From Ophioderma brevispina (lineage: Eukaryota; Echinodermata; Ophiuroidea; Amphilepidida; Ophiodermatidae), in the NCBI GenBank assembly GCA_023653785.1, contig JAMKCH010058073.1, positions 26,407-90,406 on the forward strand: 64,000 nucleotides of DNA. Direction: 5' to 3'. Below the pieces are notes generated by a model. The model had not been told where the DNA came from. It searched no databases and saw nothing but the letters and a program-made list of their open reading frames with translations. Of the stretch, positions 43,751 through 53,667 are shown piece by piece. The position numbers were made by a program, and so were the translations under genes. Numbering within the stretch: the first letter of the stretch is position 1; every line of letters starts with the position of its first letter.

Positions 43751-44846
43751 CATGGCTGGTAACCTTCAGGCCCACCTCACAAATAATGGTTTATTTTAAC
43801 AGCCACATTGGCTTTTTAAACAGAACTTTAAGCTGTAATTGTTGTTTGATAAGGCGCATGAATTTGACCACGGCTGGAACAGTAGCTTTACACAAGTAGA
43901 TCTTATTTCCCTTGATTACAGTATGTAAGGCATTTGACTCTATCTACATAACATCATTAATTTCCAAAACTCAGTAAAAATTAATGATATTCAGAGGTCA
44001 GCTGCTCTCATGTGGGTCATTCTTTTGTGTTAGGGCCGTTGTAAAAGGGTTACCTTCAGAGGTTCCCAATCCTGACGGTTTCCCGTTCTCTCTGGGATCC
44101 CTCAGGGGTTCTGTGTTGGGTCCACTTCTTTTCACTATTTATGTCATGATCTAGGACAGCACTTGACCTCTGGCATAGGACGTTTCGGCGATGACACATT
44201 TGTACATTGTTTGATATGAATGAAGGTAAAATGATCTTAACAAATTATATACAGCTGGTCCACCAAAAATGCACTAAAGTTAAACCCCACCAAATGCCAA
44301 ATTATGTCAATCTAAGAAAAGCACCATTATACAGTCCTCCTTTCTATATTAATGGATGTTACCTTTGATTAAAGTGGATCTCTGCCCTCCTGGTGTCATC
44401 ATATCCAAGGATTGAGTGCGACTTCATGTTAAGATGTTGTTGCTAAGAGTAACAAACTTCTCGGTTTCATTAGGCATGTAGCAGGTGAAAGTCACCCGAT
44501 GTTCTCCTCCAATTATAGCTACAAATGGTTTTCCCAATTCTGGAACTTGTGCAACGGAACTTGCTACAGAGCAAGTCTTTCACAAAAGGCGTAGAGAACA
44601 AGAGTATAGTGCCCGCTTAGAACGTTCAACTTGGTTATCTATCCAGAGACGTGTGAAGTAACATATCTATTTAGTCATGTGAGTGCAACAAACTCGTAAC
44701 TGACATTTTTGGGAGAGAAAATGAGTGATTTATTATAATAGAAAAAGTTAGATCTTACGCCTTTTAATTTTGGAATACATTTTTCCGGTCACAGTCTCGA
44801 TTTATTGCAGAGTTATTAAGCTAAATAGGCCTATTTGGGTGTAGAT

Positions 44847-44895
44847 ACGACTTTGTTGCACTCAAAATTGAATTTTGTGAGTGCAACAAAGTCGT
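44847..44895. repeat. 49-bp palindrome in the hairpin-rich element
   Basis: ACGACTTTGTTGCACTCA and TGAGTGCAACAAAGTCGT around AAATTGAATTT, essentially perfect. Confidence 0.9.
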
Positions 44896-45274
44896 CGTAC
44901 TGGTAGATCGGACTTTGTTGCCCGACACGGGAAAACTGTATTGTAGATACGACATTTTGATTCTTGTAAAGCGATGGTTTTAAAAGTATAAGTAAAAAGT
45001 CTCCCAAAATATTTTGTGAAAAGAGCAATTTCATTTGTCACCAAATTTATGATAATTTATGCTAATTTCGACACAAAAAAACTTAAAAACATATCAAAAA
45101 AATGTAGTTACGACCTTTGTCACTCAATATTACGCCAAGTACTTAATTTACAAAAGTAAATGAATACGCATAATTTAACATATATTTCAAGTATAAGGCT
45201 TAATGTATTGCAGAGTTATTAGGCTAATTAGGCCTAATTAGGTGTAGATACGACTTTGTTGCACTCAAAATTGA

Positions 45275-45338
45275 ATTTCCCGTGTCGTGCAACAAAGTCG
45301 TAACTGGTAGATACGACTTTGTTGCACGACACGGGAAA
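45275..45338. repeat. ~64-bp palindrome in the hairpin-rich element
   Basis: ATTTCCCGTGTCGTGCAACA and TGTTGCACGACACGGGAAAT with an AGTCGTAACTGGTAGATACGACT-like centre (short loop). Confidence 0.9.
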
Positions 45339-45964
45339 TCATGAGTGTAGTTACGCCATTTTAATTAGCCAATTACCTCTTAATTAATCGACTTTATTGG
45401 GAAATGGAATATTTATAAGATACTTAAAAAAATAGATTTTTATCGTGTGTAAGAATTATTTTCATTTGAAAAGTCACAAAAGAATGAAACACAAAAATGC
45501 TTCTCCTGTAAAATCATGAAAATGCAGATACGACTTTGTTGCACTCACATGACGATTTGTCTCGTGGCCAAGTGCCTTTACACTGCTGGTTGTACTGATT
45601 CCATGCCTTCCCTGAATAAAATACAGGTGAATACAAGACACACTGAACATATCAAATTCACCATCTCAATAGCAAGAACCTATGCCCTATGCTACAACTC
45701 AGTTCAGCACTTCCCTAAGAAATGGTCCGATTTACCATACCATGTCACCGATTCCCTTGTGTGCAATACTTTTAATTGTTTCAAGTTTAAATTGCGTGAT
45801 CATTTCAAACAAATCCATCATTTGTAAATTTCCATGTGTGCGTGGGGGGGGGGGAGGGGAGCACACTATCTTGTGCTTTTAGTGCAATATGGACTGGTAT
45901 GTGAAGTCTGTGCAATGAGTTCTTTTAGTATAGTATTGCTTTTCATGTGATTATGTGTGCCCAT

Positions 45965-45990
45965 TATGTGTGTGTGTGTGTGTGTGTGTT
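45965..45990. repeat. (GT)n microsatellite
   Basis: About 13 GT units in the 3' UTR of the second LINE, followed by a TGTG-rich stretch to 46135. Confidence 0.85.
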
Positions 45991-46362
45991 CTATAAGGTG
46001 TATGCAGGTGGTGGTATGAATGTATGCAGGTGTGTGCTATGTGTGTTTGTGGTGGTCTGTATTTTGTGGGTGAGGGAGGTTATGTGTTTGCTGGTGGTAT
46101 GTGCGTTTGTGTGCATGTGGGGCTACTCCTTGCTAGTGTTTTATGAAATGTTTTTTATGTCTTTTAATAACTATTTCTAATTTTTAAATGCTTATTCATT
46201 TTGTATTGTATATTTGACACAGTTGGCAGAGGTGAGGTACGCACATCTTTCAGATGTCAGTGGTTCTCACTTTTGTTGTGCCCTGGCAGCCTCTGCCTGC
46301 CGGTCCCCTTTTTATGTGTACTTACGTTAATTGCCAAATGAATAAATAAATAAATAAATAAA

Positions 46363-46860
46363 AAGAACAAACTGATGGAGAAAGTCCAAAAGACGGCTGC
46401 CAGAGTTGTGGAGGGTGACGAATAAAACAGCGTTCCGTGTTACTAATAGGCTTGCAAATCCGATGGGAAAGCAATTGTTAAAGACCGATAAAATCTTCCA
46501 CAAAATTTTAAACAATCAGTTGGCCATTAAGCACCAAGATTACATCAAACCGAAACCTGTTAGGCGAAGGAGGGGGGAATAGAACCGTCACACCTTCTTA
46601 AAATCCAACCACTACCATCATGCAACAGTCGTCTTCCCGGAGGTTATTGATATGTGGAATAGATTACCTGTGGATGTGGCAGACATCAACTAAAACGAAA
46701 CCAATTTGCAGGACCAAGCTCAAGAATGTTAGTGGCTTGAAAGCCTTTATCTATCATTTTTGACCTGACCATAGCGGAGGTCTCAGGGAGGATTGCAACG
46801 AGGTAACGAGGTATGTTATGACGTCTCGTATACGCCTTAGGTCAGAAAGTACCTTTCCAA
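46363..46860 (+). pseudogene. CR1-like LINE, fragment 4: C terminus
   Basis: Reads KNKLMEKVQKTAARVVEGD, then through frameshifts HTFLKSNHYHHATVVFP and DMWNRLPVDVAD, the ending block of CR1-type RT proteins. Continues fragment 3 after the inserted second LINE. Confidence 0.8.
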
Positions 46861-47879
46861 CAAAACAAATAAATGAAGCCTGTGCACAAGTGATCTGATT
46901 TATATCTAATAAACAGATTTAATGATTTGTAATTGGTCAAGAATTTGGTATGGTCCAAAACACAAACTTTACTAAAATTACACTCAATTATTTAAGATGA
47001 CATGTATACTTAATGTAAACAGAATGTCCATTAATCTCCACAGAAGTGTTGCAGTTCAACGATGATATGTCTTCACAGCGAAGACGTCAAAATGACAGCA
47101 TGCAAAGTCACAATTATAAATCAGTCCGGTAATATTCATTGGGAATCCTTCTTAGTCCTGAAGGTAACTTTTGTCCAGCAGTTCAAGACGTAAAGGTTAA
47201 ATTAAGTCCCTCGACGATAATTAATCCACAGTATATTAGTTAAAGATAATCACCACGATTTCTATTGTCCCCCCACAATTGGAATCTTATTTGATTCACA
47301 GCACTTCGCTTCAAAGACGACAGTAGAAGTAATTACAGCAACTATGCCTAACCTGAGAATATAATATATCCTGGCACTAGCTACTTTACATGTCTGCTCA
47401 TTAATGCAGAGTAAAAACTAGCTATTCTTCTAGCTACGTGGTAGTGTGGATGCTGGCAGGAGTCCTTCCAGTGATAGTATTAACTACTCACAGATAGATC
47501 CCCTTATAACAATAATCATTACATCATTATCACATAAACAACATTACACTAGCTGACCAATCGGACTTCATCACCCCGATTTACATCACTTCATATATAT
47601 AATTTATGGCGGCGATTCCCAGATATTGCAAAATGTTTTGATCTTTTAAGGCATAAACAAGCTTCTAAGTTAGCATACTTGGGGAAAAAAAATTCCCCAC
47701 TTCCCCTATTGGCAATTAAAACAGGTGCACTTAGCAAAACAATCTTGGGATATTCCCCTTTCTCTCTTTTATGAGTAAACAAAATAGTTTCCCGTGAGAA
47801 ATCTCTTCAAATACATTGAGAAAATAATATTTTTAAAGTGTAATCAGAAAAATGGAGGCATATAACAGGTAACAATTCC
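46861..47879. other. Intergenic sequence, nothing recognised
   Basis: AT-rich, no domain or repeat end found. Confidence 0.4.
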
Positions 47880-47995
47880 GATCCGGCATTTTGATATACT
47901 CTTTAAAAATCCTATGGCACGGTTATACTGTGCATAAATGTGTACTTTATGTAAACAAAAAAATCGATTCAAATCTAACTTTAAAAACTTGAATA
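47880..47995. mobile_element. Left part of an AGGCTGACTCAG-type MITE
   Basis: CCTATGGCACGGTTATACTG, TGTGCATAAATGTGTACTT and ATTCAAATCTAACTTT match 42735-42830. The right part is at 50046-50135; the ~2 kb between is foreign. Confidence 0.65.
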
Positions 47996-48337
47996 TGCGC
48001 GGTTCCGGCTTTCGCGATTTGGGGATTGGGTGGTACCAAGGTTAGGGTTGTTAGGTTCCGTTCGGAACCGTATCAGACGTAACTTGTAGTACTTTGTCAC
48101 CTACCTTGGGCCCTGTCAACGACCCCAGGGCCATTTGCAACTTAACAGAGTCCACTTTAATAACCTCCGCCAGAGTCCAAAGTCCTAACTTCCACAGTGT
48201 CCTTTCCCAAATAGACCCCCCCCCCCCCAACATCCCCTTTCCAACTGTCTCAGAGCCCCTTCCACGCTGCCACAGAGCACCTTCCCAAAGTAACTAAGAT
48301 ATTACTTTATTAACACAGGCAACCTTTCCAAATAACC

Positions 48338-48370
<33 letters not shown>

Positions 48371-50045
48371 TGGGCACTTGACTTCCACACCGTTCCTTTA
48401 AATACAAACAGTTCCCTTCCACCTACAGATGGCAATTCCCAACTACCCAGGGTCTCTTTCCCGTCAAAATATTGATCCTTCTCAACTAACCCAGATTTCC
48501 ATTTCCAATTACCCAGGGTCCACTTCCCAACTAACCCATGGTTCCTTGAACTTAATCCAGGGTCTCCTTGCCAACACCCCCATTTACGGACATTTCCAGC
48601 ACTGAGTAAAGAAGTCAGTCTAAGCATAGGCCTAATTTAGTTCTTAAGGTACGCCTTTCTGGGAGATTGTTTACCTCGGAAGCTGAGTTGAGCCGAATTT
48701 GAGTTTAAAGTCTGACAATGTCCTATAAATCCTTTTCTAAGGCCCAAATTTAAAAGACAAAATCAGTTTCCAAAATCCTAAGTTCTGAAGTCGGGTCACA
48801 CATATACTACCAGGTGAACCCCCCACCCCGCTTAACCTCTCGCTCATATTCTCACTGTCTGATATATTCTTCTTTTTGTAATTTCTTTACAGCCCCCCCC
48901 CCCCTTTCCAATCTACGTCTTCCAAATACCTGAAAAAATGAACTAATAGACAGTAATCATGTTAAGGTATCAAATTTGGCTGGTTTTTTTTCTCATTTAC
49001 AAATTTTTTAAAGTTATAAATAGCTCTGTCCTCACAAAAAGCAAAATTATTTAAATTTTATTTAGTAGTTAGCAAGAAGTAAACAAAAACAGTAGGCCGC
49101 ATGTAGCAGGGAAGCCCCTTGAAGCACATTTACGTGGCAAGGCATTAAAGGAACAATACAGCTTCTCACACACATCCCCCAACTAATATGGGATTTAGAT
49201 GAGTCTGACATCACATCTGTTATTGTACTATACCAGACCAGCGTTACTCGGATAATTTGACACAATGTATTATGGGATATTGGATTGGATCTACTGGATT
49301 GTTGCACATACCATAAGAGCCCACAAATTAGGTGATAAAGCTATATGAGATTAGATTCATTTAACAATTACCATATCCCATAACACAATAGATGCATATA
49401 GAATACTACGTACCGATCGTGAGTTATCTATTCACCAGCAGTATTAGGATAATTTGGAACTGTATTCTGGGATATTGGTTTGATCCTGATCTTTCCATCG
49501 TCATCCATAATGAAAGTGAAACCATCTTCGGGTCGATACAAACAACAGCAAACTTATACCCTTCTGCAGTAACACATCTCAATTAAAAATTAAAAACATA
49601 AATCATCCCCAGATGCCTTCAGATTTCCAATATTTTTTTACATGTGTATTCACCATCTCTCTCCGAGCACAATCATTATTACATTCTCGATGATGCTCCC
49701 CATTTAGGAACATGAATATTCCACATTTGCAAGTCTCTAGATGTACTTCATTCTTGAAATAAACTTGCCTTAGATTTCATCCAAAAATCTACCTTTTTCC
49801 TCCACCAAAACACAAGCCTTCGGCACTTGGAAAGACTTCACACATACACCATACGCCTGCCCACAATTTATAGCCCCAAATTCTGCTACCTCTACAAAAC
49901 CGTCGAAGAAGTTCAATTCCATTCACCAATTCCAAAAAGCAGTACCTACCCACAATATGTGCACACTCACATGTCTGTGTATGCCCACACACTTTGGGAC
50001 CCCTCAAAGTAGATCAATTGTAATATACAGACATACGTCCGATAA
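47996..50045. other. ~2 kb insertion within the MITE copy
   Basis: Bounded by the two MITE halves. Contains a C-rich minisatellite (48100-48580), a second C run near 48895, two related segments about 195 bp apart (GGATAATTTGACACAATGTA near 49251 and GGATAATTTGGAACTGTATT near 49448, each followed by TGGGATATTGG), and no coding motif. Nature unknown. Confidence 0.5.
48100..48580. repeat. C-rich degenerate minisatellite
   Basis: Repeated words CAACTAACCCAGGGTCC and CTTTCCCAA at ~25-35 base spacing, interrupted by a 32-base C run at 48339-48370. Length of the C run is unreliable. Confidence 0.7.
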
Positions 50046-50135
50046 GTAATATTTTAGGTGAATATCTTTAGTTGTAGAGACTATTTCTTTAAATTCTACA
50101 CAAAAATTATTTTGGAAGCTCTGAATCGCCCGTTT
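50046..50135. mobile_element. Right part of an AGGCTGACTCAG-type MITE
   Basis: ATTTTAGGTGAATATCTTTAG, GAGACTATTT and CTACACAAAAAT match 42830-42915; the terminal CTGAGTCAGCC is decayed to CTGAATCGCCC. Confidence 0.65.
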
Positions 50136-51060
50136 AAGCGTCATCTGCTTTAGGCCAAGACGGCAGCCAATATGACAGTCTTCAAAATCTACTAAATTTC
50201 CATATGTACAAATTATATGTAGTTACATGTTCAGAAATTATTATATAATAAAAGTACAATTAAAGTATTAAATAATCTAACTTTTGATAATCAATAACTC
50301 ATATCTGGTATTTTGGGTTTGTTACAAATTTGGTATCGGTATCCAGTTAAAGATCTTTAAAACCTACAAAAAATTATTTTATGACGCATATTACATTTAC
50401 ATATATTGAACATTAGAACTGCTCAGAAAATTAGCTCATCCACTTTGTTTGGATAAGTCTATAATGAAATCCAATCGATTATATTGCGGAACAAATATAA
50501 TACGAAAAACCCACGGGACTAATTTGTCTTACATATGGCTCTGACATATATCCCTGAAATATCAAACCGGGCGAAACACTTAAAAATTCTGTACTTGACC
50601 CAATACTTATTTATTGGTTGTGCGGCTTAAATATTCCCTGTTGCCATTTTTTGTTTACTTACTTTGACTAATTGTTCTACAAATATCAATATGGCAGTAA
50701 AATAAGTGCAAACGATAACAGTGTAAAGGTTAGCTATCCAATCCTCCTGTTATATTTAACAAAAGAAAGGATTGTTTCGTAGTGGTTTTGTGGATATTGT
50801 GGATATAAAGTGCATTGATGTTTCAAAATTTATGACAGTATGGAAAGTCCAAATGTCACCGTTTTCAATCCGGTCGAGCGCCCTTTTCCTCAAAATTTTA
50901 TTAGTTTTAATTTGCATTTTAACCTAGAAAACATCAAAAAAATGATTTTTAACGCACTATGCATTACAGATTGATATATTTAAAAGGTAGAGAAGTATAT
51001 AGTTGTGGAAACCTTTAAAATGGGAGCAAAGCATTTCTAACTGGGGTAGATCTTCAAATG
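50136..51060. other. AT-rich intergenic sequence
   Basis: No feature recognised. Confidence 0.4.
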
Positions 51061-51106
51061 AGCTTAACTCTCTCCCTGCGGATGTCGAGTGGGCAACTCG
51101 ACACAC

Positions 51107-51112
<6 letters not shown>

Positions 51113-51143
<31 letters not shown>
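51113..51143. repeat. 31-base T run
   Basis: Follows CTCTCCCTGCGGATGTCGAG and GGGCAACTCGACACACGCAT. A poly-T next to a conserved-looking short sequence could be the tail of a minus-strand retroposon, but no head was recognised. Confidence 0.6.
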
Positions 51144-51152
<9 letters not shown>

Positions 51153-51469
51153 TTTCAAAATTATTTATTTTCGTGAGCATATTCAAATTCAGCCTAAAAC
51201 GCATTGAATGAGTCCAACAAGCCCTAGTCTTTGTTTTTCGAGTGTTTTTTGATTGTTTCCCAAATGACCTGCAAATATTTGGCAAACTGTCTCAAATGTG
51301 TCTGACTTATGTGTTATAAACTTTATAACAACCCAGTTGCCAGCCGACGAGAGTTCAATACACTTAAACCGTATGCCATTTTGTTCTTTCACCACAACGT
51401 TTGTGTGCTTTAGGAAATACACCTTAGAAATACCTTAGAAAATAGGGTAGACACTCGAAAAAGGTCTTA

Positions 51470-51870
51470 TTCTTGTAGGTCGCGCCTTTTAAAGCCACTA
51501 TATCAGCGCTTTCTTCACGATGGTTAAACAAATCGCGACCCGTGGTTTTTTCATTGAGGTCCATTTTTTGTTGTGTGTGTATTGAAAATGGTTGTAGTCA
51601 AGACCCCTTAAGTGTTTGCTTTCCTAAGCGAAAATTACGCCGTATTGTCAAGGAAATTATAATGTTATTGCTTTGATTTATGCTTTGTTTACTAATAAAA
51701 GTCGGGATCCGACTTTTTAAGGTCTAGAAACAGCCGTAAATGGTATCTTCAAGACCGCTTTACATGCTCAAGGTTCGTTTTCCCAAAATTGACAGTAATA
51801 CTAGGTGTTGATATGACCTAAGTTACACTAGCAATTTAGAGACAAAATCGGCATTTTAATTTGGAAAGGA
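51470..51870 (-). repeat. Dispersed repeat, inverted copy of 63265-63640
   Basis: Minus strand shares with 63265-63640, in order, GTCTCCAAATTGCTAGTGT (here TCTCTAAATTGCTAGTGT), GCGGTCTTGAAGAT, AAAAAGTCG, AACAAAGCATAAA, GGGTCTT-ACTACAAC, CGCGATTTGTTT and AATAGTGGCTTTAA-like words. Boundaries and type unknown. Confidence 0.7.
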
Positions 51871-51964
51871 AATCACTGATAGTAGCTTTAATAGAATTGT
51901 ATTCAAAATTGTCAAATTTCAAAATGACCTACAATTTAAAAAAATGAAAAGTCTTTTTTGCATT

Positions 51965-52730
51965 GCCAACTACATATCGTTGCTGGGCGGGAAAAACCTC
52001 ATATGTAACTCCAGAGGTCAAATGCAAAACCTCATATCGTCGCTGGGCGGGAAAAACTCATATGTGCATTTTGACCTCTAAGAGCAAAACCTCACATGTA
52101 GTAAAAAACGGTAAACATTACAAAACCTCCTATGTAACATTTTCGGAGACACAAAAATGAATAATTTGCTGTAATGCCTTCCACAAGAAAGGGTTTCCTT
52201 TCTAAATATTTATGTAATTTTTTACTCCAGATCCTGAAATAAACTGCCATATTATTTACTATCATATTTGGCTTTAAATTCTAACAAGAAACCCGATGTG
52301 ACAAAATGCACATATGAGGTTTTGGAACTGGGGCCCATTTGTACATATGTGGTTTTGCATTTGATCTTGGGTTACATAGTGGTTTTTCCCGCCCAGCGAC
52401 GATAAGTAAAAAGTGGGCCCCATTGCTAAAACCTCATATGTGCATTTTGGTCACACCGGGTTCTAGCTTGAATTCATGCCAAATATGATAGTAAATCATA
52501 TGGCACTTTATTTCAGAATCTGGAGTAAATAATTACCTAAATATATTTAGAAAGGAAACCTTTCTAGTGCATGGGATTACAGCAAATTATTCAGTTTATG
52601 GTGGTCTCTCGAAAATGTTACATATGAGGTTTTGTCATGTAACCCGGTTTTACTATATGTGAAGGTTTGCTTTATTTAAAAGTCAAATGCACATTATGAG
52701 TTTTCCCGCCCAGCGACGATATATTTTAAC
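51965..52730. mobile_element. Foldback element rich in AACCTCATATGT and GCTGGGCGGGAAAAAC
   Basis: A large imperfect inverted repeat centred near 52345. ATCGTTGCTGGGCGGGAAAAA at the left end is matched by TTTTCCCGCCCAGCGACGAT at the right end. Arms also share ACATTTTCGGAGACAC / GGTCTCTCGAAAATGT, TTGCTGTAATGCC / GGGATTACAGCAA and CCTTTCTAAATATTTATG / ATATATTTAGAAAGG. Inside each arm the words AAACCTCATATGT(G) and GGGCGGGAAAAAC occur several times in both orientations. No protein coded. Confidence 0.8.
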
Positions 52731-53589
52731 ACATCTTTGTTGAGGGGTCTTGGAATTTGGTTTTGGAAATGGACGACTTTCAGACAGAGTGAGTACAAAA
52801 AAAAGGCTTTAACGACCATTGGTATCTTCTAAACCATAGATCAAAACATATGCGGTATCAAGGAAAGATGTTTCATAATATCATAATTTTCTGTACTGCT
52901 AAAAAAACGGTTATCTACGGATTCATATTAAAATCATTTCCGCCAACAAGGCAAATCACTGCTAGCAATAATAATGCGGATATGTCAATTCGTAATGGTG
53001 TAAAATCAAATGTTAATTTATTTGAACCAGTTTTGTAAGATGTAGCATGTTTTGGTCTTCAAAGAAAGACAACGCATTTTATTACCTCAAAGGTGGAAAG
53101 GATATTTGTTTCTTCGTTGTATTGTCTCATTTGAACTCTTACAGAAACTAAACAAGTTATTTTAAGATTTTATGAGGGATAAGGCCACAGAACGGAATAG
53201 CTGTCTCTTGATAAATTGTAGCTGTATTTTTAGGGGTTTAAATACTGTCAAATTTTTTTTCTGGCACAAAGTAACATAAGCACGATTTCCTTCTGTTCCC
53301 TTGTTGCTTCGTTGAACGACGTCACGGTGAATCCGCGACAGAACTCCAAACAAACTACTTGATTACAAAATACAGCGGTCCCCGGACCGCCAAGTGTCGT
53401 CTGCCGTCCGGTTGTGGAATGGGTCAAAGGTCACTGAGGTCACGAAGTCATCAAAATGTCACCCACCCGGCCCCTACTTTCCACCAAGTTCCATCATCGT
53501 AGCCCTTACGGCACCCCACGGCATGACAATATAGTAAACCCAGGGGATTACGGACTGAAGGAGTTAGGGAAGAGGGGAACAAGAAAAGC
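52731..53589. other. Intergenic sequence
   Basis: No feature recognised. Confidence 0.4.
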
Positions 53590-53667
53590 CCCAAAGGCGG
53601 GTGGGATCGAACCCTGTCCCATGACCCGGATTGCACGCTACGGCGGTGTCGATTTCGTGCCCATATG
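53590..53667 (-). pseudogene. Possible tRNA-like sequence (B-box only)
   Basis: Minus strand has GGACAGGGTTCGATCCC, a good B-box and T-loop, preceded by CAATCCGGGTCATGG. A D arm and acceptor stem were not found, so this may be a SINE head or a chance match. Confidence 0.3.

Larger units (their letters stand above)
44675..45552. mobile_element. 878-bp hairpin-rich element, TCATGTGAGTGCAACAAA ends
   Basis: Ends TCATGTGAGTGCAACAAA and TTTGTTGCACTCACATGA are inverted; CATG may be the target duplication. The word ACGACTTTGTTGCA with its inverse recurs at least eight times, forming nested hairpins: a near-perfect 49-bp palindrome at 44847-44895 and a ~64-bp one at 45275-45338. Two internal segments (44815-44945 and 45205-45345) are related. 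It has no coding capacity and interrupts the second LINE in its C-terminal region. Confidence 0.85.
43751..46362 (+). pseudogene. Second LINE, inserted into the first, with (AAAT)n tail
   Basis: Plus-strand RT pieces: KAFDSI (about 43930), GSVLGPLLFTIYVM (about 44110-44155), FGDDTFVHC (about 44188-44215), LKLNPTKCQIM-like (about 44275-44310), KLLGFIRHVAGESHP-like (about 44450-44495). After a DNA element insertion (44675-45552), the C-terminal part reads HTEHIKFTISIARTYALC and WSDLPYHVTDSLVCNTFN, ending at a stop at about 45825. The 3' UTR ends in AATAAATAAATAAATAAA (46341-46362), a typical LINE microsatellite tail. Directly after it the first LINE resumes. The 5' end is truncated. Confidence 0.8.

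Noticed and set aside
48339..48370. Long C run as a structural G-quadruplex element
   Set aside because: Homopolymer length is not trustworthy in this assembly; several similar G/C runs occur and may be sequencing artefacts.
51965..52730. CRISPR-like array because of repeated short words
   Set aside because: Words occur in both orientations with irregular spacing inside an inverted repeat, and the genome is animal.
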